Part shown: piece by piece, positions 25,782 to 35,161 of the stretch
How positions within the stretch are numbered: the first letter of the stretch is position 1
How the letters are laid out: the number at the start of each line of letters is the position of its first letter
Source: Selenomonas timonae
Lineage (GTDB): Bacteria > Bacillota > Negativicutes > Selenomonadales > Selenomonadaceae
Direction: 5' to 3'
Assembly: GCF_014250475.1 (NCBI RefSeq)
Contig: NZ_CP060204.1
Span: forward strand, 1,439,001 to 1,503,000
DNA length: 64,000 nucleotides
The notes under the pieces: model-generated
What the model was told of the DNA's origin: nothing
What the model saw: the letters and a program-made list of their open reading frames with translations, nothing else
Database searches by the model: none
Position numbers and translations under genes: made by a program

Positions 25782-28355
25782 ATGGAACAGGATAAATACA
25801 CAGCGCGGACGCTTGCTGCAATCCAGTCGGCGCAGCAGATAGCGGCAATGCGCTATCATCAGGAAATCACCTCGGCACACGTGCTGCTCGCACTTGCAAA
25901 GGAGGCGGAGGGGCTGCTCGCGACGATCTTCGAGGTCTGTAATGTCGACCTGCCGATGCTCAAGGCTCGACTTGAGAAGGAGCTTGCAGCCATCCCGAGT
26001 GTGCGTGGGACGAATCGTCTCGGCATGGGGATGGATATGGTGCGCGTGCTCGGGCGCGCCGAGGAACTGGCGAAGTCGATGAAGGACGAGTACGTCTCGA
26101 CGGAGCATCTCCTGCTCGCACTCGTCACGGACGGGAGCGACGAGGTACAGCGAATCGCGCACGAGTTTGGCCTGACGAAGAGCGCCGTGCAGGATGCGAT
26201 CCAGAAACATCGCAAGCAGAACGTCACGAGCGACAACCCCGAGGAGGGGTACCAGTCGCTCGAGAAATACGGGCGCGATCTGACAGCGGCGGCACGTGCG
26301 AACAAGCTCGACCCCGTGATCGGACGCGATGAGGAGATCCGCCGCTCGATTGAAATTCTCTCACGCCGTACGAAGAACAGCCCGGTGCTCATCGGTGAGC
26401 GGGGCGGCGGCAAGACGGCGATTGTGGGGGGGCTTGCCCGCCGTATCGTGGCGGGGGGTGTGCCCGAGTCGCTGAAGAACAAGACGCTCTACTCGCTCGA
26501 CATGGGCGCACTGGTCGCGGGCGCGAAGTTCCGCGGTGAGTTCGAGGAACGTCTCAAGGGTGTACTGAACGAGATTGCAAAGTCCGAGGGGCAGATACTG
26601 CTCTTTATTGACGAGGTGCATACGGTTGTCGGCGCGGGTGCGGCCGAGGGTGCGATGGATGCAGGCAACCTGCTGAAGCCGCTCCTCGCGCGCGGTGAAC
26701 TGCGCTGCATTGGTGCAACGACGCTGAACGAGTACCGCAAGTACATCGAGAAGGATACGGCACTCGAACGCCGATTCCAGCCGGTCATGGTCGGTGAGCC
26801 AAGCGTGGAGGATACAATTTCCATTCTGCGCGGATTGAAGGAACGCTACGAGGTGCACCACGGCGTACGCATCCGCGATGCGGCACTCGTGGCAGCGGCG
26901 ACACTCTCCGACCGTTATATCTCCGACCGTTTCCTGCCGGACAAGGCGATCGACCTCGTCGATGAGGCGGCGGCAAAGCTGCGCACGGAGATCGAGTCCA
27001 TGCCCGCACCGCTCGATGAGATTCGGCGCAAGATCCTCCAGCTCGACATAGAGGAGGAGGCGCTGAAAAAGGAGACGGACGCGGCATCGAAGGAAAAACT
27101 CGCCGCTCTTGTTGCGGAGAAGGAGCAGCTCCACACCGAGGAAGCGAAACTCCAAGCAAAATGGGAGAGTGAAACCCAGGCGATCCTGCGCGTGCGTGCC
27201 ATCAAGAAGGAGATGGACGAACTGCGCGGCGAGATGGAGGCGGCGGAGCGTGCCCAGAACCTCGCGCGCGCTTCGGAGCTGAAATACGGCAAGATGCCGG
27301 AGCTGGAGAAGAAGCTCGCGGACGAGGAGGCGGCGATTGCCGCACAGTCCGAGGGCGAGCGCATGCTCAAGGAGGAGGTCGGCGAGGAGGACATCGCGCG
27401 TGTTGTCAGCCGCTGGACGGGGATTCCCGTGACGAAGATGATGACGGGCGAGCGCGAGAAGCTGCTCCGCCTCGAGGAGGTGCTGCACGAGCGCGTCGTC
27501 GGTCAGGACGAGGCGGTAACGGCGGTCAGCGAGGCGATCCTGCGTGCACGTGCGGGCATCAAGGATCCGAACCGTCCGATCGGCTCGTTTATCTTCCTCG
27601 GCCCAACGGGTGTGGGCAAGACCGAGCTTGCAAAGACGCTTGCCGAGTCCCTCTTTGACGATGAGCGAAGCATGATCCGCATCGACATGAGCGAGTATAT
27701 GGAGAAGCACAGCGTCTCGCGTCTCATCGGCGCGCCTCCGGGCTACGTCGGCTACGATGAGGGCGGACAGCTCACGGAGGCGGTGCGCCGCCGCCCGTAC
27801 AGCGTCATCCTGCTCGACGAGATCGAGAAGGCGCATCGCGACGTGTTCAACGTACTGCTTCAGATCCTCGACGACGGGCGTCTGACGGACGGCAAGGGGC
27901 GCGTCGTGAACTTCAAGAACACGGTCATCATCATGACGAGCAACCTCGGTTCGCATGAGATTCTGAGTAAGGACTATGCGGAGGCGGAGCAGGCGGTGCG
28001 TGCACTTCTGCGTGAGTATTTCCGCCCCGAGTTCCTGAACCGCGTGGATGATACGATTGTGTTCAAGGCACTCAGCAAGGACGACGTGAAGCACATCGCA
28101 GCGATTATGCTCGCGGCACTCAGCAAGCGTCTTGAGCGGCAGGCGGACATCCAGCTCACATGGGATGATGCGGCGCTTGCGGCACTCGCGGAGGAAGGCT
28201 TCGACCCCGACTTCGGTGCGCGTCCGCTCCGTCGTCTGCTCACGCACACGGTCGAGACCGCCCTCTCGAAGAAGATCATCGCGGGTGATGTGCGCGGCGG
28301 TGATGTCGTGGAGCTTGGCTATGACGGGACGGAGTTTACGTTTAAGACCCTCTGA
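25782..28355 (+). CDS. clpB: ATP-dependent disaggregase chaperone ClpB
   Basis: 857 aa. Clp-N domain (residues 1-150), first AAA+ module with Walker A GERGGGKT (205-212) and Walker [15 protein letters not shown], a coiled-coil M domain (about 400-520), and second AAA+ module with [12 protein letters not shown] and [11 protein letters not shown]. It threads aggregated proteins with DnaK. ATG 25782 follows GGAGGG. Family consensus from memory around the first Walker A is GEPGVGKTAIVEGLA and IVxGDVPE; here P, V, E and D are replaced by R, G, G and G, each by a base change to G, which may be sequencing error. Confidence 0.95.
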   Translation: MEQDKYTARTLAAIQSAQQIAAMRYHQEITSAHVLLALAKEAEGLLATIFEVCNVDLPMLKARLEKELAAIPSVRGTNRLGMGMDMVRVLGRAEELAKSMKDEYVSTEHLLLALVTDGSDEVQRIAHEFGLTKSAVQDAIQKHRKQNVTSDNPEEGYQSLEKYGRDLTAAARANKLDPVIGRDEEIRRSIEILSRRTKNSPVLIGERGGGKTAIVGGLARRIVAGGVPESLKNKTLYSLDMGALVAGAKFRGEFEERLKGVLNEIAKSEGQILLFIDEVHTVVGAGAAEGAMDAGNLLKPLLARGELRCIGATTLNEYRKYIEKDTALERRFQPVMVGEPSVEDTISILRGLKERYEVHHGVRIRDAALVAAATLSDRYISDRFLPDKAIDLVDEAAAKLRTEIESMPAPLDEIRRKILQLDIEEEALKKETDAASKEKLAALVAEKEQLHTEEAKLQAKWESETQAILRVRAIKKEMDELRGEMEAAERAQNLARASELKYGKMPELEKKLADEEAAIAAQSEGERMLKEEVGEEDIARVVSRWTGIPVTKMMTGEREKLLRLEEVLHERVVGQDEAVTAVSEAILRARAGIKDPNRPIGSFIFLGPTGVGKTELAKTLAESLFDDERSMIRIDMSEYMEKHSVSRLIGAPPGYVGYDEGGQLTEAVRRRPYSVILLDEIEKAHRDVFNVLLQILDDGRLTDGKGRVVNFKNTVIIMTSNLGSHEILSKDYAEAEQAVRALLREYFRPEFLNRVDDTIVFKALSKDDVKHIAAIMLAALSKRLERQADIQLTWDDAALAALAEEGFDPDFGARPLRRLLTHTVETALSKKIIAGDVRGGDVVELGYDGTEFTFKTL

Positions 28356-28362
28356 ATATCTT

Positions 28363-28392
28363 GAGACTGCTCTTTTCGGGGCAGTCTTTTTC
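28363..28392 (+). terminator. Intrinsic terminator after clpB
   Basis: 7-bp stem AGACTGC (28364-28370) / GCAGTCT (28381-28387), then TTTTTC. Confidence 0.85.
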
Positions 28393-28493
28393 TTTGTTTC
28401 GTACCAAAGGTTACAGCCTTTCTTCACCGACCTGCGTTATAATCATCACACAGAGATGACAAAGAGCATTTGATATATAAAGGAGCTTTGACG

Positions 28494-29939
28494 ATGGAGA
28501 AGATACTGGATCTGAAAAAGACGGTCGCCGAATTGGTGGAGGAGAATCCCGAAGTCAGTGAGATTATGGCGGAGATCGGCTTTAAGGAGATTACAAACCC
28601 CGTTGCGCTGAACGTGATGGGGCGCATCATGACGATTCCGCGCGGCGCGGCGGTGAAGGGCATCGACCTCGCGAAGGTGATTGCGGCATTTGAGGAGCGC
28701 GGATATCAGGTGATCAGCGATGATGCACAGTCGCGGCAGGGACGCATTCGGAACTTCATCGAACGCCTGTCGAGCGGCGAGGATCTCGACTCCGTTCGTG
28801 CGGACTTCGTACAGGAGTTCAGCCACGTTGACGCGCAGGAAATCATGACGGCAGAGCAGACCCTCATCAAGGAAGGAATGCCCGTCAGTGAGGTGCAGCG
28901 CCTCTGTGACGTGCATTCGGCGCTCTTTCACGGTGTGGCGAGCGAGCCGCCGCCGGGTGCGCTCTCACATGATGAGATACATGCGCAGGCAGCATCGGTG
29001 AACCCTGATGATATTGACGCACTGCCCGAGGCACATCCGCTTACGATCCTGCGCGCGGAGAATGCGGCACTCGAGACCCTGCTCGACACGATTGAGGCTG
29101 AGCTGGACGGCGCAAAGCGGACGGATGTCATGTTCCAACACATTCTTGCGCTCGGCGATGTGCGCTCCCACTACATCAAGAAGGAAGAGCTGCTGATGCC
29201 GCTTCTCTACGATTACGGTGTCACAGGACCCTCGCAGGTCATGTGGGGCATCGACGATGAGATGAAGCGCGAGCTCGCGATGATTATCAAGGCGCTCAAG
29301 GCGGATGAAGAGACGCTGCCCATGTATGAGGCGCGGATCCGTGCACTCACGCAGCGCATCCGCGAGATGATCTTCAAGGAAGAGAAGATTCTCTTCCCAC
29401 TCAGCCTGCGCTATTTCACGCAGATGGAATGGTATCGCTGCTATCACGATCTGCCGGACATGGGTATCTCGTTCGGCGTTCCCATCCCTGCGTGGGCAGA
29501 GGCGCAGCCGTGGCTCGATCAGGAGGCAGCGCGTCTCGCACAGTCTCAGGTGGGAGGGAAGCTCCAGTTCCCGACGGGCGAGCTGTCGATGGAGCAGCTG
29601 ACGACGATCCTTCAGCTGCTGCCCGTGGACATCACGTTCATCGACAAGGATGATGTCGTCCGCTTCTTCACAAACGAGGGGCAGGTGTTCACGCGTCCGC
29701 TGTCCGCACTCGGGCGCGACGTGATGAACTGCCACCCGCCCGAGATCATCCCCGTCGTGCGGAATCTAATTGCGGACTTCAAGGCGAAGAAGCGCACGCA
29801 GATGATCGTGCACCGCTACATCCGCGAGCGTCCGATTCGCGTGCACTATCAGGCAATGTACGATAAGTCGGGCACGTACATCGGCACGGTCGAGTTTGTG
29901 ACCGACCACGCAGAGCCGCTGGAAAAATTCCGTCGCTAA
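28494..29939 (+). CDS. DUF1858-DUF438-hemerythrin-PAS protein
   Basis: 481 aa. DUF1858 at residues 1-70 (VAELVEENPEVSEIMAEIGF), DUF438 at about 80-145 (LCDVHSALFHG), a hemerythrin-like HHE helical bundle at about 180-320 with HPLTILRAENAAL, RSHYIKKEELLMP and FKEEKILFPL supplying His/Glu ligands for a di-iron centre, and a PAS domain at about 365-475. Proteins of this layout are probably oxygen or nitric oxide sensors; the output is unknown. ATG 28494 follows AGGAG; a -10 TATAAT lies at 28438-28443. Monocistronic between two terminators. Confidence 0.85.
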   Translation: MEKILDLKKTVAELVEENPEVSEIMAEIGFKEITNPVALNVMGRIMTIPRGAAVKGIDLAKVIAAFEERGYQVISDDAQSRQGRIRNFIERLSSGEDLDSVRADFVQEFSHVDAQEIMTAEQTLIKEGMPVSEVQRLCDVHSALFHGVASEPPPGALSHDEIHAQAASVNPDDIDALPEAHPLTILRAENAALETLLDTIEAELDGAKRTDVMFQHILALGDVRSHYIKKEELLMPLLYDYGVTGPSQVMWGIDDEMKRELAMIIKALKADEETLPMYEARIRALTQRIREMIFKEEKILFPLSLRYFTQMEWYRCYHDLPDMGISFGVPIPAWAEAQPWLDQEAARLAQSQVGGKLQFPTGELSMEQLTTILQLLPVDITFIDKDDVVRFFTNEGQVFTRPLSALGRDVMNCHPPEIIPVVRNLIADFKAKKRTQMIVHRYIRERPIRVHYQAMYDKSGTYIGTVEFVTDHAEPLEKFRR

Positions 29940-29944
29940 GAGAT

Positions 29945-29991
29945 AAAACGAAAAGCCTGTCAAGAAAAATACTTGACAGACTTTTCGTTTG
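29945..29991 (+). terminator. Intrinsic terminator after the DUF438 gene
   Basis: 19-base arms AAACGAAAAGCCTGTCAAG (29946-29964) and CTTGACAGACTTTTCGTTT (29972-29990) pair with one mismatch. The 3' arm contains the -35 of the next operon. Confidence 0.85.
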
Positions 29992-30001
29992 CCGCTATAA
30001 T
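29973..30001 (+). promoter_or_regulatory. Consensus promoter for ylxM-ffh operon
   Basis: -35 TTGACA (29973-29978), 17-base spacer, -10 TATAAT (29996-30001): a perfect sigma-70 match, its -35 inside the terminator stem. Confidence 0.9.
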
Positions 30002-30031
30002 TCCAACAGTGTTTAGAAACAGGTGATGTGC

Positions 30032-30397
30032 ATGGAGCGACTTTACGAGCTCGCACGGCTGTATGACCTCTATGGAGGACTTCTTACGGGAAAGCAGCGT
30101 GAGTGTCTGCGTCTGCACATTGCAGAGGACTTTTCCCTCGCTGAGATCGGCGAGGAGCTGGGTATCACGCGGCAGGCGGCGCATGACAATATTCGCCGCG
30201 CAGAGCGTGCGCTCACGGAGATGGAGGAGACACTCGGACTCCTCGCGCGTCAACAGGCGCAGGAGCACGCACTTACTGCGATCTGTGCGGAGCTGCGTGC
30301 ACTCAGAGAACCGATTGCGTGTGCTGATGTGCGGCGCATCGCGGACGAACTGGAACAATACACATCACAGGATGATACGAAGGAGGTGGGAGAATGA
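30032..30397 (+). CDS. ylxM: YlxM-family HTH protein associated with SRP
   Basis: 121 aa. An N-terminal sigma-70-region-4-like helix-turn-helix (LAEIGEELGITRQAAHDNIRRAER) is preceded by YDLYGGLLTGKQRECLRLHIAED, typical of YlxM. It lies directly before ffh, as in most Firmicutes, and is thought to modulate SRP. ATG 30032 follows AGGTG; earlier in-frame starts at 30023 and 30026 are possible. Ends in an ATGA overlap with ffh. Confidence 0.92.
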   Translation: MERLYELARLYDLYGGLLTGKQRECLRLHIAEDFSLAEIGEELGITRQAAHDNIRRAERALTEMEETLGLLARQQAQEHALTAICAELRALREPIACADVRRIADELEQYTSQDDTKEVGE

Positions 30398-31770
30398 TCT
30401 TTGAGAATCTGTCCGATCGACTGCAGGGGATCTTCAAGAAGCTGCGTGGACATGGCAAGCTGACCGAGGACGATGTGAGCGATGCCATGCGCGAGGTGCG
30501 GATGGCACTCCTCGAAGCAGATGTCAACTTCAAGGTCGTCAAGGACTTCGTCAAACGCGTGAAGGAGCGTGCCGTCGGGCAGGAGGTGCTCGACACACTC
30601 ACGGCGGCACAGGCGGTCATCAAGATCGTTGACGAGGAACTGACCGCGCTGATGGGCGGGACGGAGAGCCGTCTGAGCATCAGTCCGAACCCGCCGACCG
30701 TCATCATGCTCGTCGGCCTCCAAGGTTCGGGTAAGACTACATCGGCAGGCAAACTTGCGCTCATGCTCAAGAAGCAGGGGAAACGCCCGTTGCTCGTCGC
30801 GGACGACATCTATCGTCCCGCTGCGATCAAGCAGCTCGAAGTGATCGGTGAAAAGGTCGAAGTGCCCGTGTTCTCGCAGGGGCAGGAGGATGCCGTCGCC
30901 ATTGCACGCGCCGCGATCGGTCATTCGGCATCGCACGCGAACGATGTCGTCATCATCGACACGGCGGGACGTTTGCAGATCGACGAAACGCTCATGCAGG
31001 AGCTGCGCGATATCAAGGCGGCGGTAAAGCCGCACGAGATCCTGCTTGTTGTGGACGCAATGACGGGACAGGAAGCGGTCAACGTCGCGCAGTCTTTTGA
31101 CGAGTCGCTCGGGCTGGATGGCGTCATCATGACGAAGCTGGACGGCGACGCACGCGGCGGTGCTGCGCTTTCGATCAAGGCAGTCACGGGCTGCCCCGTG
31201 AAGTTCGTCGGCATGGGCGAGAAGCTTGAACCGCTTGAGGTGTTCCACCCCGACCGTATGGCCTCGCGCATCCTCGGCATGGGGGACGTGCTCTCCCTCG
31301 TGGAGAAGGCACAGGAGAACTTCGACCTCGAAAACGCGAAGAAGATGGAGGCGAAGCTCCGCAAGAACGACTTCACACTCGACGACTTCCTGGATCAGTT
31401 GCAGCAGGTGAAGAAGCTCGGATCGCTAAGCAGCATCCTCGGCATGATTCCGGGGATGGGCAATCTCAAGAAGAAGCTCGGCGATCAGGAGTTTGATCTC
31501 GACGGCAAGGAGATGCGTCAGCTTGAGGCAATCATCCGTGCGATGACACCGAAGGAGCGTGCGGACATCACGATCATTAACGGCAGCCGCCGCAAGCGCA
31601 TCGCTGCGGGCAGCGGAACACGCGTGCAGGATGTGAACAAGCTGCTCAAGCAGTTTGGCGAGATGCGCAAGATGATGAAGAAAATGAAGAAGATGAAGGG
31701 CAAGGGCGGAATGCCCTCCATGCCGTCACTCGGCGGCATGGGGCTTCCGAAGATGCCATTCTTCAAATAA
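30394..31770 (+). CDS. ffh: Signal recognition particle protein Ffh
   Basis: 458 aa. N domain (1-90), GTPase G domain with GLQGSGKTTSAGKLA, DTAGRLQ and TKLDGDARGG, and a C-terminal M domain with finger loop and a methionine/lysine-rich tail (MRKMMKKMKKMKGKGGMP). It binds 4.5S RNA and signal sequences and docks on FtsY. The ylxM-ffh-rpsP order supports the call. Confidence 0.98.
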   Translation: MIFENLSDRLQGIFKKLRGHGKLTEDDVSDAMREVRMALLEADVNFKVVKDFVKRVKERAVGQEVLDTLTAAQAVIKIVDEELTALMGGTESRLSISPNPPTVIMLVGLQGSGKTTSAGKLALMLKKQGKRPLLVADDIYRPAAIKQLEVIGEKVEVPVFSQGQEDAVAIARAAIGHSASHANDVVIIDTAGRLQIDETLMQELRDIKAAVKPHEILLVVDAMTGQEAVNVAQSFDESLGLDGVIMTKLDGDARGGAALSIKAVTGCPVKFVGMGEKLEPLEVFHPDRMASRILGMGDVLSLVEKAQENFDLENAKKMEAKLRKNDFTLDDFLDQLQQVKKLGSLSSILGMIPGMGNLKKKLGDQEFDLDGKEMRQLEAIIRAMTPKERADITIINGSRRKRIAAGSGTRVQDVNKLLKQFGEMRKMMKKMKKMKGKGGMPSMPSLGGMGLPKMPFFK

Positions 31771-31808
31771 TACACAGTAAATAACACACAACGAAAGGTG
31801 GTGAAATT

Positions 31809-32084
31809 ATGGCAGTCAAGATTCGTTTGAACCGCATGGGTGCGAAGAAGAATCCCTTTTATCGCATTGTGGTCGCCGACTCGCGTGCACCGCGTGACGG
31901 TCGATTCATCGAAATCCTTGGAAACTACGATCCGTCGAAGCAGCCCGCTGTCGTCAGCATTGACGAGGAGAAGGCAATCGACTGGATGAAGAAGGGCGCA
32001 CAGCCTACCGACACGGTCAGGAACCTCCTGAGCAAGAACGGTACGATGGCGAAATTCGCCGAGGTAAAGCGTCAGAAGGACTGA
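31809..32084 (+). CDS. rpsP: 30S ribosomal protein S16
   Basis: 91 aa. [20 protein letters not shown] and the [14 protein letters not shown] segment are diagnostic. AAAGGTGGTG lies just upstream of the ATG. Fourth position of the SRP/ribosome operon. The 83-base gap to the next gene has imperfect self-complementarity but no terminator. Confidence 0.98.
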   Translation: MAVKIRLNRMGAKKNPFYRIVVADSRAPRDGRFIEILGNYDPSKQPAVVSIDEEKAIDWMKKGAQPTDTVRNLLSKNGTMAKFAEVKRQKD

Positions 32085-32167
32085 CAAATACAGTGCGTGC
32101 GCGGGGGACTCCACCAACTCGGTGATCTCTCGCGGCGTGCGTATTGCGATGAGGAGAGACGACCGGC

Positions 32168-32395
32168 GTGAAAGAGATAGTCGAGGTTATCGCAAAATCC
32201 TTGGTCGATCATCCGGAAGCTGTCGTCGTTGACGAAACGCAGGATGATCAGGAGATCATATTGAGACTTCGTGTGGCAGAGGATGACATGGGTAAGGTCA
32301 TCGGCAAGCAGGGGCGCATCGCAAAAGCGCTGCGCAGTGTTGTCAAGGCTGCTGCGACGAAGGAGAATAAGAGGGCAACGGTCGAGATCGGCTAA
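32168..32395 (+). CDS. khpA: KH-domain RNA-binding protein KhpA
   Basis: 75 aa single KH domain: LRVAEDDMGKVIGKQGRIAKALRSVVKAAA contains the GxxG loop (GKQG). The family (KhpA, formerly YlqC) binds small RNAs and influences cell elongation in streptococci. GTG start with GAGGAGAG upstream. A terminator-like hairpin lies between it and ylqD. Confidence 0.93.
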   Translation: MKEIVEVIAKSLVDHPEAVVVDETQDDQEIILRLRVAEDDMGKVIGKQGRIAKALRSVVKAAATKENKRATVEIG

Positions 32396-32427
32396 GCCCC
32401 GTGAGGGAGCCTTTCGGCAGTCCCTCG

Positions 32428-32461
32428 AAACGGCGTGCGTCTCGGACGGTCGCCGTTTTTG
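32428..32461 (+). terminator. Terminator or attenuator between khpA and ylqD
   Basis: 8-bp perfect stem AAACGGCG (32428-32435) / CGCCGTTT (32451-32458) with TTTTT; it may reduce read-through into ylqD-rimM. Confidence 0.75.
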
Positions 32462-32490
32462 CATATTTGTTGCAATAGGAGAAATACAGA

Positions 32491-32901
32491 GTGGATACAA
32501 TCACAATGAAGGTGCCTGTCACCGTCAAGGCAAAGCTGACGGAGAAGCTGCGCGCAAAGATGCTCAAGGAGATGGAGGAAGGTCTCAGCCGCGCAGAGCT
32601 TGAGGTGCAGCAGCTCGGCATCCAGGAGAAGCGCGTCATGCAGGAGGCGGAGCAGGGCGAGCTGACGCCGCAGGCGATTCAGCACATCAATGCAATTCGG
32701 CAGGAGCGTCAGCGCCGCCTCGACTACATCGAGGAGACGACGGCACACCGCGAGGAGCTGCAGAAGTTCGTCGAGGGTGCGGAAATCGTGCAGGGCACGC
32801 TTGAGCGTCTGGTTAAGGCGAAGGTCGGCGACGATATGCGCGAACTCATGAACGTCGAGATTCTGGTGGAGGATGACAAGATTGTCGCCATCCGTTCCTG
32901 A
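32491..32901 (+). CDS. ylqD: YlqD-family protein
   Basis: 136 aa, mostly predicted coiled coil (residues 15-100, rich in Glu/Arg/Gln heptads) with a short beta C-terminus LMNVEILVEDDKIVAIRS. YlqD sits between khpA and rimM in Firmicutes; its function is unknown. GTG start after AGGAGAAA. Overlaps the rimM region by about 20 bases. Confidence 0.85.
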   Translation: MDTITMKVPVTVKAKLTEKLRAKMLKEMEEGLSRAELEVQQLGIQEKRVMQEAEQGELTPQAIQHINAIRQERQRRLDYIEETTAHREELQKFVEGAEIVQGTLERLVKAKVGDDMRELMNVEILVEDDKIVAIRS

Positions 32902-33391
32902 TGCAAGCAATGAGCGCATCGTCATTGGGCGCGTCGGCGCGGCGCACGGGATTCGTGGCGAGCTGCGCATCATCCCGCTGACGGACTTTCCCGAGCGTTT
33001 TTCTGCGCTGCGCGAGGTTATGGTCGGCGATGAGCTGCTGCACATCGAGAGCGTCAAGCCGCAGGGGAAGAACTTTCTCATGCGTTTCCGTGAGTACGCT
33101 GTCCGCGAGGACGCACAGAAACTTACGGGGCGGCTGCTCACGGTCGCACGCGCAGACGCGGCACCGCTCGATGAGGGCGAGTACTACGTCTTTGATATCG
33201 TGGGGCTGACGGTGTACGATGAGGAGAACAATGAGCTCGGCACGGTCGAGAATGTTCTTCGTACGGGCAGCAACGATGTCTATGTCGTGCGCAGTGAGGA
33301 TGGGCGCGAAATTCTCATCCCTGCACTGCGTTCGGTTGTAGGCGAGATTGATGTGCCGGGCGGACGCATGACGGTACGATTCCCACAGTAG
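32882..33391 (+). CDS. rimM: 16S rRNA processing protein RimM
   Basis: 169 aa. The N-terminal RimM barrel begins IVIGRVGAAHGIRGELRI; the PRC-barrel half has YYVFDIVGLTVYDEENNELG and ILIPALRSVV. It helps assemble the 30S head around S19. TTG 32882 is nine bases after GGTGGAGG; ATG 32873 is in frame but abuts that ribosome-binding site. trmD and rplS, which normally follow, are absent; a terminator ends the operon here. Confidence 0.93.
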   Translation: MSPSVPDASNERIVIGRVGAAHGIRGELRIIPLTDFPERFSALREVMVGDELLHIESVKPQGKNFLMRFREYAVREDAQKLTGRLLTVARADAAPLDEGEYYVFDIVGLTVYDEENNELGTVENVLRTGSNDVYVVRSEDGREILIPALRSVVGEIDVPGGRMTVRFPQ

Positions 33392-33425
33392 GCGGACGGG
33401 GAGAACATCTCTCCCTCCGCTTTTT
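33392..33425 (+). terminator. Intrinsic terminator after rimM
   Basis: 13-base arms GCGGACGGGGAGA and TCTCTCCCTCCGC with two imperfect positions, then TTTTT. Confidence 0.85.
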
Positions 33426-33427
33426 CT

Positions 33428-33456
33428 TTGCGGAAAATCGCGTCTCATGTTATAAT
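33428..33456 (+). promoter_or_regulatory. Promoter for the tsaE operon
   Basis: -35 TTGCGG (33428-33433), 17-base spacer, -10 TATAAT (33451-33456), immediately behind the rimM terminator. Confidence 0.75.
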
Positions 33457-33499
33457 GTATCAAAAGTTTCTATTTCTTTTATTCATAAGGGGTCAGAAT

Positions 33500-33976
33500 A
33501 TGCTCACCTGTATCACGCACTCTCCCGAGGAGACTGCGCATCTAGCGGGAACGATCGGTAAAATCATCCACGAGGGAACAGTCATCTGCCTCGACGGGGA
33601 GCTTGGGGTGGGAAAGACGCTCTTTGTGCGTGCGCTTGCGCGGACGCTCGGCGTGGAGAGCGACGTGACGAGCCCAACGTTCAACATCATGAACATCTAC
33701 GAGGCGGCATGTCCCATTGTGCATTTTGACCTCTATCGCATCGAATCCGAGGAGGAGCTGGAGGACATCGGATTCTATGAGTACGTTGAAGCGACGGAGG
33801 GCATTGTTCTGATCGAGTGGGCGGAGAAATTTCCCGATGCGATGCCCGAGGATCGCGTCCAGGTGAACATCGCGGCACTGGACGGAGAGGAGCGGCAGTT
33901 CACCTTTGCCGCCGAAGGGGAGCTGAGCACGGCTCTCTTGGAGGAGTTGAGCGATATTGTCAATCCTGAGCATTGA
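33500..33976 (+). CDS. tsaE: tRNA threonylcarbamoyladenosine synthesis ATPase TsaE
   Basis: 158 aa P-loop ATPase: Walker A GELGVGKT, switch region SPTFNIMNIYE, and HFDLYRIESEEELEDIGFYEY. It drives turnover of the TsaB-TsaD complex in making t6A at tRNA position 37. ATG 33500 gives the usual N-terminus; the open frame upstream contains the promoter. Overlaps tsaB by 20 bases. Confidence 0.96.
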   Translation: MLTCITHSPEETAHLAGTIGKIIHEGTVICLDGELGVGKTLFVRALARTLGVESDVTSPTFNIMNIYEAACPIVHFDLYRIESEEELEDIGFYEYVEATEGIVLIEWAEKFPDAMPEDRVQVNIAALDGEERQFTFAAEGELSTALLEELSDIVNPEH

Positions 33977-34676
33977 TACCTCCTCGCAGGTCTCGAGCGT
34001 TGCCGTTCTGTCGGTGGAGCGCGTTGCGGCAGAGATCAGCATGCAGGGAGCACTGACGCACTCGGAGACGCTGATGCCGCACATCGAGATGGCACTCCGT
34101 ATGGCGCGTGTGGAAAAATCTGAACTTGAGGGAATCGCCGTCAGCATCGGCCCCGGCTCGTTCACGGGGCTGCGCATCGGACTTGCGTCGGCAAAGATGA
34201 TGGCATACGCCCTGCACATTCCCCTCATCGCAGTACCGACACTCGAGGCGCTTGCCCATCACTATATCTGTGAGGGTGTGCGCCTCGTTCCCATGATGGA
34301 CGCACAGAAGGGAAATGTCTATGCGCAGGAATTCGTGTGGCGTATGGATGGCGATGCGCTGAAATTGCAAGAGATTCGTCCCCTTGCGATTCTTCCTCTG
34401 ACGGAGGTCATCGCGGGCTTGGAGAACGCGGAGCAGCCTGTGATTCTGCTCGGCGATGCCATGCAGAAGAAAACGACGCTCACACTTCCGGCAAATGTGC
34501 GCCTTGCTCCGATTCATGCGCGCATGCCGCGTGCCGCATGTGTGGGTCTCGCGGCACTCACGCGGCTTGCACGCGGGGAGATGGACGATCCCGTGACTGC
34601 TGCACCCCTCTATCTTCGCCGCAGTGAGGCGGAGGTGCTGTGGGAGAAGCGGCATGGCACGGGGGCGGCACAGTGA
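33957..34676 (+). CDS. tsaB: tRNA threonylcarbamoyladenosine protein TsaB
   Basis: 239 aa ASKHA-fold partner of TsaD. N-terminus SILSIDTSSQVSSVAVL and the segment GIAVSIGPGSFTGLRIGLASAK are diagnostic. TTG start within the end of tsaE, with GGAGG upstream. It overlaps rimI (GTGA). Lacks the metal-binding HxxxH of TsaD, as expected for the regulatory subunit. Confidence 0.95.
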   Translation: MSILSIDTSSQVSSVAVLSVERVAAEISMQGALTHSETLMPHIEMALRMARVEKSELEGIAVSIGPGSFTGLRIGLASAKMMAYALHIPLIAVPTLEALAHHYICEGVRLVPMMDAQKGNVYAQEFVWRMDGDALKLQEIRPLAILPLTEVIAGLENAEQPVILLGDAMQKKTTLTLPANVRLAPIHARMPRAACVGLAALTRLARGEMDDPVTAAPLYLRRSEAEVLWEKRHGTGAAQ

Positions 34677-35161
34677 TTCACTTTCGTGAACTCTTGCCCG
34701 AGGACGCGGAGGGCGTGGCTGCCGTCGAGCGTGAGAGCTTCCCGACGCCGTGGTCGCGTGAGGACTTCTGGCGTGAGGCTTCGAATGACTTTGCCTGCTA
34801 TATCGTTGCGCTCGAGGATGCGGAGATCATCGGCTTTGGCGGCTGTTGGATCTCGTTCGAGGAGGCACAGGTGACGAATATCGCGCTGACCTCCGCACAG
34901 CGCGGCAGGGGGCTTGGCAAAGTTCTCATGACGCGGCTGATGTGTGCGGCGGCGGCACGTGGTGCGGAGCGTATGACACTTGAGGTGCGCCCGTCGAATA
35001 CGCCCGCACTGCGTCTCTATGAGGGGCTGGGCTTTACGGCAATCGGTGTACGCAAGAAATACTATCAGGACAATGACGAGGACGCGATCCTGATGTGGCA
35101 TACGAAATTGAAGGAATTTGTAAATGAAAGATGTGCAGGAGAAACTGACGCTCGGGATTGA
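34673..35161 (+). CDS. rimI: Ribosomal protein S18 alanine N-acetyltransferase
   Basis: 162 aa GNAT acetyltransferase. The acetyl-CoA loop is QRGRGLGKVLM, and the C-terminal NTPALRLYEGLGFTAIGVRKKYY is typical of RimI. GTG 34673 overlaps the tsaB stop; an in-frame start at 34640 is less likely. RimI acetylates S18 in E. coli. The order tsaB-rimI-tsaD is common. It overlaps tsaD by 38 bases. Confidence 0.93.
   Translation: MIHFRELLPEDAEGVAAVERESFPTPWSREDFWREASNDFACYIVALEDAEIIGFGGCWISFEEAQVTNIALTSAQRGRGLGKVLMTRLMCAAAARGAERMTLEVRPSNTPALRLYEGLGFTAIGVRKKYYQDNDEDAILMWHTKLKEFVNERCAGETDARD

Noticed and set aside
26361-28427. Long antisense open frame over clpB (also similar ones over mtlA-mtlD and over cysS-mrnC)
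   Set aside because: They mirror the G+C-rich codon pattern of the sense genes, lack ribosome-binding sites and resemble no protein family.
32085-32167. Ribosomal protein autoregulatory leader between rpsP and khpA
   Set aside because: Self-complementarity is imperfect and no known leader motif is visible.
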